DNA of 64,000 nucleotides. Origin: Gemmatimonas sp. Its GTDB lineage: Bacteria; Gemmatimonadota; Gemmatimonadetes; Gemmatimonadales; Gemmatimonadaceae. Made by a program: the position numbers and the translations under genes. The stretch covers positions 9,964-73,963 of the forward strand of contig NZ_JANPLK010000085.1 of assembly GCF_031426495.1 (NCBI RefSeq). The letters are read 5' to 3'. Every line of letters begins with the position of its first letter. Within the stretch, counting starts at the first letter, position 1. The notes beneath the pieces were generated by a model that saw nothing but the letters and a program-made list of their open reading frames with translations, had not been told where the DNA came from and made no database searches. Below, piece by piece: positions 18,647-26,811 of the stretch.

Positions 18647-19366
18647 GTGGACATCTCCTTTCTCTCCCGACGCGCCACGCGCGTCGTCGCACTGGTCGCT
18701 GCCGTCGGCTCGATCGGTGTCGCCGGTGCGGTATACGCATCGGATCACCAGGACACGCCGGAAGTCGAGTTGAATCCGCGCATGGACATCAACGACGTCT
18801 ATGCGTTTCCTGGCTCGTCGGCCGATCGCATTGCCCTGATCATGACGACGTCGAGCCCCATTGCCGGCACGACCGCGTCGTTCGATCCGGACCTGCTGTA
18901 TCAGCTCAAGGTCGACAACAGCGGCGATGCGATCGAAGACTTGGTGTTCCAGGTCACGTTCGACAACGGCGTCGGTGCGGCGCAGAAGTACACCGTGCGT
19001 GGGCCCGTTGCCCCGACGATGACCGGCACGAAGTCGTCTCTCGTCACCACCGGCCCGGTGCTCACGGGCACGGTTGGCAGCATTGGCGGCTCGGCCACCG
19101 GCACGCAGGTGTTCACGGGCGTGCGCGCTGATCCGTTCGTGATCGATCTCGAGCAGTTCTTCAACATCATTCCGGACCGTCGTCCGTCGACCGGTCCGTT
19201 GTCTGGCCCGGCCACGCCGACCGCTACGGCATTCCGTACGCCTGGCATCGACTTCCTGCGTCCATTCAACACGCTCGCGATCGCCATCGAACTCCCGAAG
19301 GCCCTGCTGCAGTCGAACACGGCCGCGACCGCCAACTTCGGCGTCTGGGGCACGATCAGCCGATGA
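18647..19366 (+). CDS. DUF4331 family protein, N-terminal half (exported)
   Basis: A 239-residue secreted protein. The GTG start is chosen because AGGA lies 7 nt upstream and the next residues form a signal peptide (RVVALVAAVGSIGVAGAVYA). The mature part opens with SDHQDTPEVELNPRMDIND followed by VYAF, the signature of the N-terminal half of DUF4331 proteins, and ends shortly after ALLQSNTAATANFGVWGTI. The C-terminal half of the family is encoded separately by the next gene, so the domain is split here. The function of DUF4331 is unknown. It is the first gene of a compact five-gene operon. Confidence 0.85.
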   Translation: MDISFLSRRATRVVALVAAVGSIGVAGAVYASDHQDTPEVELNPRMDINDVYAFPGSSADRIALIMTTSSPIAGTTASFDPDLLYQLKVDNSGDAIEDLVFQVTFDNGVGAAQKYTVRGPVAPTMTGTKSSLVTTGPVLTGTVGSIGGSATGTQVFTGVRADPFVIDLEQFFNIIPDRRPSTGPLSGPATPTATAFRTPGIDFLRPFNTLAIAIELPKALLQSNTAATANFGVWGTISR

Positions 19367-19398
19367 ACGCCAATCTCAACTCTCACGGAGCCCTGCGC

Positions 19399-19959
19399 AT
19401 GCGCCGCTCACTCGCTACTCGTTTGTTCACCGTCGCGCTTGCTCTCCCGCTGTTCGCTGCGTGCAGCGATGACGACAACGGGGGCACGATCACTGACCCA
19501 ATCGTCACCACCCCGCGTGTGTACTCGCAGGTCGAGCGCCTCGGCAATCCGCTGGTGAGCGAAGTGTTCTTCGCCAAGCGCGATCACGGCTTGCACAACA
19601 CGACCGCGCCGGCCACCGACATCACGAACGGTTTCCGCACGAAGATCAAGGCCTTCACGGATGCCTTCAACCGTGGCAACACGATCGGCACCACGCTCGG
19701 CGCCGTGCTGGTGCCCGACATGCTCATGGTGTATCCGAACCGTGCCGGATCGACTTCGGGCTGGCTGAGCTGGGCGCTCGCCAGTGGCTACGGTGGTCGC
19801 AATCTGAAGGACGACGTGGTCGATGCTGGTCTGACGGCGACGTTCGGCAATCTGCTCGACCCCGCTGCCACGGTATTGCCCGGCTTGACGTCGGACAACA
19901 TCAGCACGTCGGTGCGTACGTACGGCACAGCGTTCCCGTATCTCGAAGCGGCACGATGA
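19399..19959 (+). CDS. DUF4331 family C-terminal half as a lipoprotein
   Basis: A 186-residue predicted lipoprotein. The ATG chosen has GGAG 8 nt upstream and gives MRRSLATRLFTVALALPLFAACS, with lipobox LFAAC. An in-frame ATG at 19363 that overlaps the previous stop is the alternative. The mature part contains VERLGNPLVSEVFFAKRDH and an ASGYGGRNLKDDVVD segment, matching the C-terminal half of long DUF4331 proteins. It presumably complements the preceding exported N-terminal half. Its stop overlaps the next start (ATGA). Confidence 0.8.
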   Translation: MRRSLATRLFTVALALPLFAACSDDDNGGTITDPIVTTPRVYSQVERLGNPLVSEVFFAKRDHGLHNTTAPATDITNGFRTKIKAFTDAFNRGNTIGTTLGAVLVPDMLMVYPNRAGSTSGWLSWALASGYGGRNLKDDVVDAGLTATFGNLLDPAATVLPGLTSDNISTSVRTYGTAFPYLEAAR

Positions 19960-21245
19960 ATCCCCGGCTGATGATGTGGCCGGCGGCGATTGGAATCACG
20001 ATCGCCGGTCTTGGCGGAGTGGCGTATCACCAGGCGATGGGCGTCGATCTTTCGGTGCCATCGGCAGTGGACGCCACGGCCACATCATCAGCGTCTGCCT
20101 CGCGTCATGCGCAACGAGATGCGCAGCGCGCGGCAGAGCGTGCACAACGCGATGTGCAGATCCAGGTTTGGAATGAAGCGCTGACGGCTGATCCCGTCAG
20201 CGCGGTCTCGATGGGACAGCTCGCGGCGCTGCACCTGCAACGCGCCCGGGAAAGTGGTGTGTTCAATGAATACCAGCAGGCCGAATCGTTGGCGCGTCGC
20301 TCCTTATCGACGCGCACACGACGCAATGCGGCCACGGCGGTCACACTGACGAACAGCTTGCTGGCACAACATCGCTTTACCGAGGCGATGGACGTGGCAC
20401 GCACGCTGGTGTCGTGGGAACCGGAGCAGCCCGCCTATCGGGCCTTGCTCGGTGAAGTCGCCATGGAACTCGGTGATGATTCCACCGCCACGGCCATGTT
20501 CAACTCCGTGTGGACTGCCCGCGCCGGACTGTCGATTGCGCCCCGCGTGGCGCGGTGGCTCGAGCTCACGAATCACGTGGAGAAGGCGCGTCGCGTGTTG
20601 CACGTGGCTCGCACGGAAGCGCTGAGCCGTCGTGATCTGAGTACGGAAACGAAGGCGTGGTTTCATCTACGCGTAGGTGAGTTGGAGTTGCGTGCTGGTC
20701 GCGCCCGCGACGCGGCGGCGGCGTATCGCGCCGGCCTGGCGCTCGACGACCAGGACCCCCGTCTGCTTGCCGCCATGGCGCGACTGGCTGATCAGCAAGA
20801 GAAGCCCGCGTCGGTCATCGCCTGGGGGGAGCGCGCCATTGCCGTGCGGATGGACCCGGCCACGCTCGGGCTGCTGTCGAGGGCGTATACACGGCTCGGC
20901 GACCGCGAGAAGGCGAGCGAGTATGCGCAAACACTGGCCGTGGTCGCATCGGCTCAACCGGGACCATACGATCGCGCGTGGAGTCTCTACCTGCTGGATC
21001 AGGAGGAGCAGGTCGGCACCGTGCTCGAAAAGGCGAAGGCCGAACTGGAAACGCGCCGGGATGTCTACGGCTACGACCTCACCGCGTGGGCGCTGTATCG
21101 CGCCGGCCGCTTCACCGAGGCGCGCGCCATGATGGCGCAGGCCATGCGGCTGAACACGCCGGATCCGCTGCTGCAGCATCATGCGGCAATGATCGCCGCC
21201 GCGCCGACCGCGGTGTCAGCAAGCAACGCTTCCGCGGGCCAATAA
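19956..21245 (+). CDS. Tetratricopeptide-repeat protein, membrane-anchored or exported
   Basis: A 429-residue protein with an N-terminal hydrophobic segment (MMWPAAIGITIAGLGGVAYH) followed by an Arg/Gln/Ala-rich coiled region (about 50-75). Repeated helical pairs of TPR type follow over about 90-410, for example AWFHLRVGELELRAGRARDAAAAYRAG. It starts inside the stop of the DUF4331-C gene and ends 1 nt before the HupE/UreJ start. It probably acts as a scaffold in the envelope for the products of this operon. The specific partner is unknown. Confidence 0.82.
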   Translation: MNPRLMMWPAAIGITIAGLGGVAYHQAMGVDLSVPSAVDATATSSASASRHAQRDAQRAAERAQRDVQIQVWNEALTADPVSAVSMGQLAALHLQRARESGVFNEYQQAESLARRSLSTRTRRNAATAVTLTNSLLAQHRFTEAMDVARTLVSWEPEQPAYRALLGEVAMELGDDSTATAMFNSVWTARAGLSIAPRVARWLELTNHVEKARRVLHVARTEALSRRDLSTETKAWFHLRVGELELRAGRARDAAAAYRAGLALDDQDPRLLAAMARLADQQEKPASVIAWGERAIAVRMDPATLGLLSRAYTRLGDREKASEYAQTLAVVASAQPGPYDRAWSLYLLDQEEQVGTVLEKAKAELETRRDVYGYDLTAWALYRAGRFTEARAMMAQAMRLNTPDPLLQHHAAMIAAAPTAVSASNASAGQ

Positions 21246-21246
21246 G

Positions 21247-21846
21247 ATGCTCTCCGAACTGTACAGCTTCGCCGTGCTGGGCTTTCAGCACATCGTCGCT
21301 CTCGATGCGTTCGATCATGTACTGTTCCTGCTGGTGCTGGCGGCGATCTACCGTGGTCGCGACTGGCGTCAGGTGCTGTGGGTGATCAGTGCCTTCACCG
21401 TCGGCCACTCGATTACGCTGGCGCTGGCGGTCACCGACGTGTTGGTGCTGCCGCCGGGTATCGTCGAGTTTCTGATTCCCCTCACGATCGTGGCCACCGG
21501 CATCGAGAACATCGTGCAGCGCGAGCGCGCGGCGCAGGGCCTCTTCTCGAGGCATCGCGTGGTGTTCGCGGCAGCATTCGGCCTGGTGCACGGGGCCGGC
21601 TTTGCGGGGTACCTGCGCAGCCTGTTCCTCGATTCCATCGCGGTGCCGCTCGTGGGATTCAACCTCGGCATCGAGGCCGGACAGATCGTCGTGCTCGCCG
21701 CGACAGCAGTGCTCTTTCGCGTGGTGGACGGCGGATTGTCCGCTGCATTGCCGTCGCGTGACCCGTTCCCGCTGCGGCTTACCGCGGTGTCACTGGGCGT
21801 CTCGCTCGTCGCCACCGGTTGGGCGTGGCAACGGTTCCCGCAATGA
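21247..21846 (+). CDS. HupE/UreJ family membrane protein
   Basis: A 199-residue integral membrane protein with about six or seven predicted helices. Family signatures are present: FQHIVALDAFDHVLFLLVL, FTVGHSITLALAV, FGLVHGAGFAG and FNLGIEAGQIVV. Characterised relatives transport nickel or cobalt, and the conserved His and Asp residues are compatible with metal transport. No urease or hydrogenase genes are nearby, so the substrate cannot be assigned. The gene is coupled to the TPR gene (1 nt gap) and to the DUF6702-like gene (ATGA). Confidence 0.87.
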   Translation: MLSELYSFAVLGFQHIVALDAFDHVLFLLVLAAIYRGRDWRQVLWVISAFTVGHSITLALAVTDVLVLPPGIVEFLIPLTIVATGIENIVQRERAAQGLFSRHRVVFAAAFGLVHGAGFAGYLRSLFLDSIAVPLVGFNLGIEAGQIVVLAATAVLFRVVDGGLSAALPSRDPFPLRLTAVSLGVSLVATGWAWQRFPQ

Positions 21847-22346
21847 AGCGCTTGGCGGCCGTGCTCGTGATGAGTGTTGGCGTCGCGACGACGGCGCATG
21901 CCCACGCCATTCACACCACGCACACCACCGTGACCGCCGACGCGAAGGGGTACATGCTCACGGTGCGGGCATTCGCTGACGACTTGTCGGCATCGGTGGC
22001 TCGCTTCAGCGGACGTACGCCTCCGGCCGATTCGTCGGTGCGGGTGCCTGAACTGGTGGCCTATGCGACGGCACGTTTAGGACCGACGAGCGCCGCCGGG
22101 GTGCGTCTCGCGCTGCAGTCCTGCGGCGTGAAGCGCGTGCAGGACGCCTACGTGCTGTGCTTCCGGATAGCCACCACCCCGCGCACCGTCCCGCTGCGGC
22201 TGGGCAATCAGATGCTGGCCGAGCTACATGCTGATCAAGTCAACATTGTGCAGTGCGATGTAGCCGGCAGTCGCCGCACCAATCTGTTCACGCGCGGTCG
22301 CGCGGCGAAGGACATTGTCGAACGTGGGGTGTGCGCGGCGTCATAG
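21843..22346 (+). CDS. DUF6702-like exported protein
   Basis: A 167-residue protein with a signal peptide (MKRLAAVLVMSVGVATTAHAHA) and a short beta-type mature domain. The segment TVTADAKGYMLTVRAFADDLSASVARF resembles the DUF6702 family, which often accompanies HupE-like proteins. The start overlaps the HupE stop (ATGA). A strong inverted repeat begins within its last codons and probably terminates the operon. Function unknown. Confidence 0.7.
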   Translation: MKRLAAVLVMSVGVATTAHAHAIHTTHTTVTADAKGYMLTVRAFADDLSASVARFSGRTPPADSSVRVPELVAYATARLGPTSAAGVRLALQSCGVKRVQDAYVLCFRIATTPRTVPLRLGNQMLAELHADQVNIVQCDVAGSRRTNLFTRGRAAKDIVERGVCAAS

Positions 22347-22372
22347 CGACGGACCGCACACACCCCACGTTC
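22320..22372. terminator. Hairpin overlapping the end of the HupE operon
   Basis: A perfect 14-bp stem, GAACGTGGGGTGTG / CACACCCCACGTTC, with a 25-nt loop. The left arm lies inside the last codons of the DUF6702-like gene and the stop codon is in the loop. It sits between two convergent genes and is likely to act in both directions. Confidence 0.6.
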
Positions 22373-22376
22373 ATTT

Positions 22377-22412
22377 CGTACTCGTTACTCCGTACTCCGT
22401 ACTCCCGACTTA
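22377..22412. repeat. Short tandem repeat of the TACTCCG type
   Basis: CGTACTCGTTACTCCGTACT followed by CCGTACTCCCGACT: about four degenerate copies of a 7-8-nt unit between the convergent HupE operon and metalloprotease 2. The CGTACTCCCGAC core recurs in the large hairpin between the CcdA and TlpA genes, which suggests a dispersed intergenic repeat family. Confidence 0.6.
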
Positions 22413-24983
22413 GCTTTTCGGATCAAGCATCTTGGCGATCAGATCGCGCGCGTCTTCGAGATGCGCCTTGCTCATGCGATCGCTGGTCTTGGCGATGGCG
22501 GCCACCAGATCGGCGTCGAGTACACGCATTTCACTCTTGAGGATCGGGCGGAAGTCGGCGGTCGTGACCGGTGCCGGAGCGCCACGGGCGCCAGCCGGCG
22601 CCTGCGGTGCTGCCGAGGCGGCGGGCGGATTGATCTTGCTCGCCATCGCCTCGAGGTACACGCGCTGCAGACGACGACGGAACGCGTCGATCGGCGCGCC
22701 GGTCTCGATTTCCTTCCAGAGCCCTCGACGGAGATCGGTGAGCATGTCGGCCACCGGATACACCTCGCTCTTCGACTTGGCCATCGCTTCCAGCTCGATC
22801 ATACGGGCAAGGCGGTCGTTGCTGACCACCGACGCCAGCGAGCGCGCCTGCGCGTTGCCGACACGGCTCAAGCTGCCGTTCGACTCGATCTTGCGCGTGA
22901 TGTTCTCGTCGAGCAGCCACGTGGGCGTGGTGTAGGCGTTGTCGAGCAGGAACTGGAGCGCCTCCTTCTGGCGCTTGGGCTCCACGTTCTGCCACACGAC
23001 ACCCTTCTGACCCACCAGCTTCTCCTGCTTGTACTCCGAGCCGATGATGCGGGCCACATGGCCCATTTCGGTGGCCCACTGTCCGACCGTACGGCCGTAG
23101 ATCTCTTCGAGATCGTCGTACGTGCTGCCGTCCTTCCACGCCGTGGCCGACTCCAGAATGGCCATCGTGCGCTTGAGGTTCTTCACGCCGAGCGTGGTGG
23201 CCTTCACCGCATCGGCATCGCCGACGGCTTCCGACTGCTCACCCGGATCGGCGCCCTGACCACCGGCGTCGCTGGCAAAACGGTACCACGGGATGGTGTC
23301 CTGCATCTTGGACCACCTGTCGAGCGTGGCCTTCTCCGCTTCCGGCGTCTTCGCGTTCGGAATCGGCGAGTAGCCCCACATCACGGCGTACTTGTCGTAC
23401 GGACCGACCTTCGGGATCAGGTCGTCGAGCGCAATGCCGTCTTCCGGCTGCGCGACGTAGTTGAAGCGCGAGTAGTCCATCAGCGTGGGCGTGTGGCCCA
23501 TCGTCTTCACGAACGTCTTCGAGCGCACGGAGTCCACCGGATACATGGAGCTCGCCTTGAAGTTGTGCGGGAAGCCGAGCGTGTGTCCCACTTCGTGCGC
23601 GGTCACGTACTCGAGCAAACGGCCGGCCAGCGAATCGGGGAACGGGAACTTCTGCGCGCGCTTGTCGAGATGTCCGACCTGCGTGAAGTACCACGAGCGA
23701 CCGAGGTTCATGACGTTGAGATACGTCTGCACGTCGGCGTCGATGATTTCACCGGTGCGCGGATCCTTGAGCGACGGACCGACGGCGTTTTCGGTGGCCG
23801 ACGGAAGCCAGCGCACCATGGCCACGGTGGCGTCTTCACCGGAGAAGTCGGGATCGTTGGCCGGCGCTTCAGCGGCTACGATGCCCTTGTAGAAGCCGGC
23901 GGCCTCGAACGCGACCTGCCAGTCTTCGATGCCCTTCTTGATCCACGGCTTGATCCACGCCGGCGTGGCGGGGTCGAGGTAATACGTGATCGGCTTCTTG
24001 GGGACGCAGAGGTTGCCGACCTTCTTGTCGGAGCACTCGAGGCGCCAGCGCGAGATGTAGCGCTTGGTTTCCACGCGCTGCGTGCCGCCGGAGAAGTCAC
24101 GCTGCTGCACACCGAAGTAGCCCACGCGCTCGTCGAGCAAACGCGGCTGCATCGGCACATCGGGCAGCTTGGCGATGGAGAAGGTGTACTTCTCGGTTGT
24201 CGGTGCCGTTGCGGCGGCGGCCGCACCGGGCGCGCCACCACCACCGGGCGCTCCACCTTGCGGCGTGAAGCTCTGCACGGCGGTCACGTTCACGTTGCGC
24301 GAATAGGCGGCAAAGCGATCGATGTAGGAGCGCGCGGCGTCGACTGTGGCGCGACGACCGAGCGCGGTGTATTCGGCCACGCCGCCGGTGAACATGCGCG
24401 TGACTTCTACGACGGCCGAGCTGTCGGGGCCGTACGCTTCGATGTTGAGTGCGGCGAGAATCTTGGTGACGCCGATGAGCTCCGCCGCCATGCGCTGCGA
24501 CGACGCGGTGTCGGCGATGATGTCGCGGTAATCGGCTTCGCGCACGAAGAGGCGATTCTCGCGACGCTCGAAGCGCACGAGGTTGTTGCCGCCCTGCGTG
24601 CCACGAATACCGATTTCGTCGGGCGTGCCGGCGAGCGTGGTGACGATGACGTAGTCCTTGCCGAGTTCAGCGCGCGGAATCTCGAAGTAGAGACGGCTGC
24701 CGACGGAGTGGACCTTGAACACGCCACTCTTGGTGATAGCGCGCGGCGTGATGACGGTGCCGTAGGGGCGCGGCTGCGGGTCCTGCGCGGCGTTGGCACC
24801 ACCCTGGGCACCGGGCTGACCACCGCCCTGGGCTCCGCCCTGATTCGGGGCGCCGGTGGGACGACCGCCCGGTGCGGCGGTGGGGGCCGGCGTCGGCGCG
24901 GGGGTCGGCTTCGGGGCGCAGGCGCCGAGCACGAGGCCGGCGGCGGCGATCGACAGTGAAGCGGGTCGCATAGCGTGTCGCAT
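22410..24983 (-). CDS. Zinc-dependent metalloprotease, DUF5117/DUF4953 type, lipoprotein (paralogue 2)
   Basis: An 857-residue paralogue of the protease at 13.6-16.2 kb. The ATG giving MRHAMRPASLSIAAAGLVLGAC is chosen because it yields a lipoprotein signal (lipobox VLGAC) and a length equal to the paralogue; the frame continues 73 codons upstream in Arg/Pro-rich sequence. A Pro/Gln/Gly-rich linker follows the signal. The zinc motif HEVGHTLGFPHN starts at residue 463, and PTLMDYSRFNYVAQPEDGI follows. The linker composition and several loops differ from copy 1, so the copies are not a recent duplication. Substrate unknown. Confidence 0.93.
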   Translation of the reverse strand: MRHAMRPASLSIAAAGLVLGACAPKPTPAPTPAPTAAPGGRPTGAPNQGGAQGGGQPGAQGGANAAQDPQPRPYGTVITPRAITKSGVFKVHSVGSRLYFEIPRAELGKDYVIVTTLAGTPDEIGIRGTQGGNNLVRFERRENRLFVREADYRDIIADTASSQRMAAELIGVTKILAALNIEAYGPDSSAVVEVTRMFTGGVAEYTALGRRATVDAARSYIDRFAAYSRNVNVTAVQSFTPQGGAPGGGGAPGAAAAATAPTTEKYTFSIAKLPDVPMQPRLLDERVGYFGVQQRDFSGGTQRVETKRYISRWRLECSDKKVGNLCVPKKPITYYLDPATPAWIKPWIKKGIEDWQVAFEAAGFYKGIVAAEAPANDPDFSGEDATVAMVRWLPSATENAVGPSLKDPRTGEIIDADVQTYLNVMNLGRSWYFTQVGHLDKRAQKFPFPDSLAGRLLEYVTAHEVGHTLGFPHNFKASSMYPVDSVRSKTFVKTMGHTPTLMDYSRFNYVAQPEDGIALDDLIPKVGPYDKYAVMWGYSPIPNAKTPEAEKATLDRWSKMQDTIPWYRFASDAGGQGADPGEQSEAVGDADAVKATTLGVKNLKRTMAILESATAWKDGSTYDDLEEIYGRTVGQWATEMGHVARIIGSEYKQEKLVGQKGVVWQNVEPKRQKEALQFLLDNAYTTPTWLLDENITRKIESNGSLSRVGNAQARSLASVVSNDRLARMIELEAMAKSKSEVYPVADMLTDLRRGLWKEIETGAPIDAFRRRLQRVYLEAMASKINPPAASAAPQAPAGARGAPAPVTTADFRPILKSEMRVLDADLVAAIAKTSDRMSKAHLEDARDLIAKMLDPKS

Positions 24984-25177
24984 GCAGTTGTGTTCTCTGG
25001 GAGGGGACGTTGCCCGGGGGCGCGTGGTGGCGCACCGGCAGACGCAGGGTAACGCGCGGCGGTGGCGGGGTGCTGACGGGTGGTCCCGCTTAACTGCAAA
25101 CTCCCTAGTAAGCAGGGGGGAGGGTATCAAGGGGCAGGAGGGAGGGGACTGCGGGAGGTGTTCTTCGCGTTCCTCCC

Positions 25178-26806
25178 CTACTTCATGACCAGCACCATCC
25201 AATCCGCCAACGCGCCCAGCACGTCGCGTCGCACGCGCGTGTCCTTGAGCGCGGTGTAGCCTCCGGGCGCGCCGCTCGCATCGACCAGGAACAGATGGTT
25301 CGTGGCGGGGAAGTGGCGCACGGTGACGCGCGCGTTACCGCTGCCCTTGAGAATGGTCGCGATCGAGTCGGCCTGCTCGGGGGTGACCTGCTGGTCGGTG
25401 TCGCCTTGCAGCACCAGCGTGGGCTGCTTCACGCGCTTCAGGGCGGCGGCCGGCTCGGTCGTCATGAAAAAGCCCATCCACCGATTCGTGGCCGCGATGG
25501 AATCGAGCCCCTTCGGGATGGTGCGGCGGATCGAATCGCGCTGCGTCTCGGTGATCTGCGTGGCGGACGTGATCGCGTTCTCGTTCTGGAATTCGAGGAT
25601 GCGACGGCCGTTGTAGGCGGGGCCGGCCAACAGCGCGACCGCACGCAGCGTGGGATCCTTGGCGGCCACCAAGGGGGCAATCAGGCCACCTTCGCTGTGG
25701 CCGGCGAGCGCGATGCGGGTACCGTCGATGTCGGAGCGCGTGCGCAGATAGGCGACCACGGCGGCGACGTCGTCGGCGAAGTCGCCGCTGGTGGCGCTGT
25801 TGCGCGAGGAGGCGCCGCCGCTGGCGCCCACGCCGCGATCGTCGAACCGCAACACCGCGATGCCGCGTCGGCCCAACGTGTCGGCAAGGTCGCGGAACGG
25901 CGCGTAGTTCGGCACGATGCTGATGCGGGAGTCGCGGTCCTGCGGGCCGCTGCCGCTGATGGTCACGACGGCGGGAACTTTGGACGAACCTTTCGGACGG
26001 GTGAGCGTGCCGGCCAGCGTGTAACCGCGCGGCGTGGGAATGACCACGTCTTCCGACGTGTACGGCGCGTTGGCTGGCGCGCTGTAGTCGATCTTCACTG
26101 GCGCCGTCGTCGCGCTGATGGCGCCAGCCGCGGCCGCACTCGTGCGCACCACGCGCAGATTCTGCGCGGGAATCGTGATCTCGCGCGGGCCGCCGTTGGG
26201 GTCCCACAGAATGCGCGCGTCCATGCCGCCAATGGAGAACACTGTCGTGTCGCCCTGCTGCGTGACCGTCGCCGGTATCGTGCGACCGCCGTTGGTGAGA
26301 AACACCGGCAGCGAGGCCTTCTTCGCGCCGCGCGCGTGATCAGCCATGAGCGCGGTGTGCAACACCGAGTTGCCCACGAGTGCCACGGCACCTGTCGCGC
26401 TCAGCAACGCCTGCTCACTGGTGGTGCCGTTCGCCGAGATGGTGAGCTTGGCAGTGTCGCCGACCATGTTGACCACAACGTTTTGTGTCGGGAGGCCGGT
26501 GGTGGGTGCGCCCGGCGCGAAAACCGCCAGCGTGAGGCGACCGGGGGTGGTGTTCACATGCTGCTGTTCCCAGCGAATGACCGGCGCACCACGCAAGGTG
26601 AGCAGGCCGGCGATCGACGACGGGCCTGGCGTGACGACCTCGGTGCCCAGGGTATCGATGCTGCGCAGATATACGAAGTGGTGGGCGGGCGCGGACTGCG
26701 CGCGCGCGGTCGTGGCGAGGATCGCGCCGAGCACGAGGGCGACCACTGCGGCCAGCAGCGCGATGATGCCGGCGCGGCGCGAACGACGGAAGATGACGTG
26801 GAGCAT
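25178..26806 (-). CDS. Secreted alpha/beta hydrolase (dienelactone hydrolase/acyl-peptidase-like)
   Basis: A 542-residue exported hydrolase. An N-terminal basic and hydrophobic signal (RRAGIIALLAAVVALVLGAI) ends near ARAQS. A beta-rich N-terminal domain (about 45-270) precedes the alpha/beta-hydrolase domain, with VTISGSGPQDRDSR (oxyanion region), RFDDRGVGASGG and the nucleophile elbow AGHSEGG (Ser371). A late FPATNHLFLV supplies the expected His. It lies 5 nt after the stop of a second hydrolase gene and is probably cotranscribed with it. The substrate could be an ester or a peptide. Confidence 0.85.
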   Translation of the reverse strand: MLHVIFRRSRRAGIIALLAAVVALVLGAILATTARAQSAPAHHFVYLRSIDTLGTEVVTPGPSSIAGLLTLRGAPVIRWEQQHVNTTPGRLTLAVFAPGAPTTGLPTQNVVVNMVGDTAKLTISANGTTSEQALLSATGAVALVGNSVLHTALMADHARGAKKASLPVFLTNGGRTIPATVTQQGDTTVFSIGGMDARILWDPNGGPREITIPAQNLRVVRTSAAAAGAISATTAPVKIDYSAPANAPYTSEDVVIPTPRGYTLAGTLTRPKGSSKVPAVVTISGSGPQDRDSRISIVPNYAPFRDLADTLGRRGIAVLRFDDRGVGASGGASSRNSATSGDFADDVAAVVAYLRTRSDIDGTRIALAGHSEGGLIAPLVAAKDPTLRAVALLAGPAYNGRRILEFQNENAITSATQITETQRDSIRRTIPKGLDSIAATNRWMGFFMTTEPAAALKRVKQPTLVLQGDTDQQVTPEQADSIATILKGSGNARVTVRHFPATNHLFLVDASGAPGGYTALKDTRVRRDVLGALADWMVLVMK

Positions 26807-26811
26807 GGCGA

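Noticed and set aside
21247..21846. HupE/UreJ as part of a urease or hydrogenase locus
   Set aside because: No structural or maturation genes for either enzyme lie nearby; the neighbours are DUF4331, TPR and DUF6702-like genes.
22461..24959. An 832-codon open frame on the plus strand
   Set aside because: It is antisense to metalloprotease paralogue 2 and reads as Arg/His/Val-rich sequence without domains. Long antisense frames are expected opposite high-GC genes.
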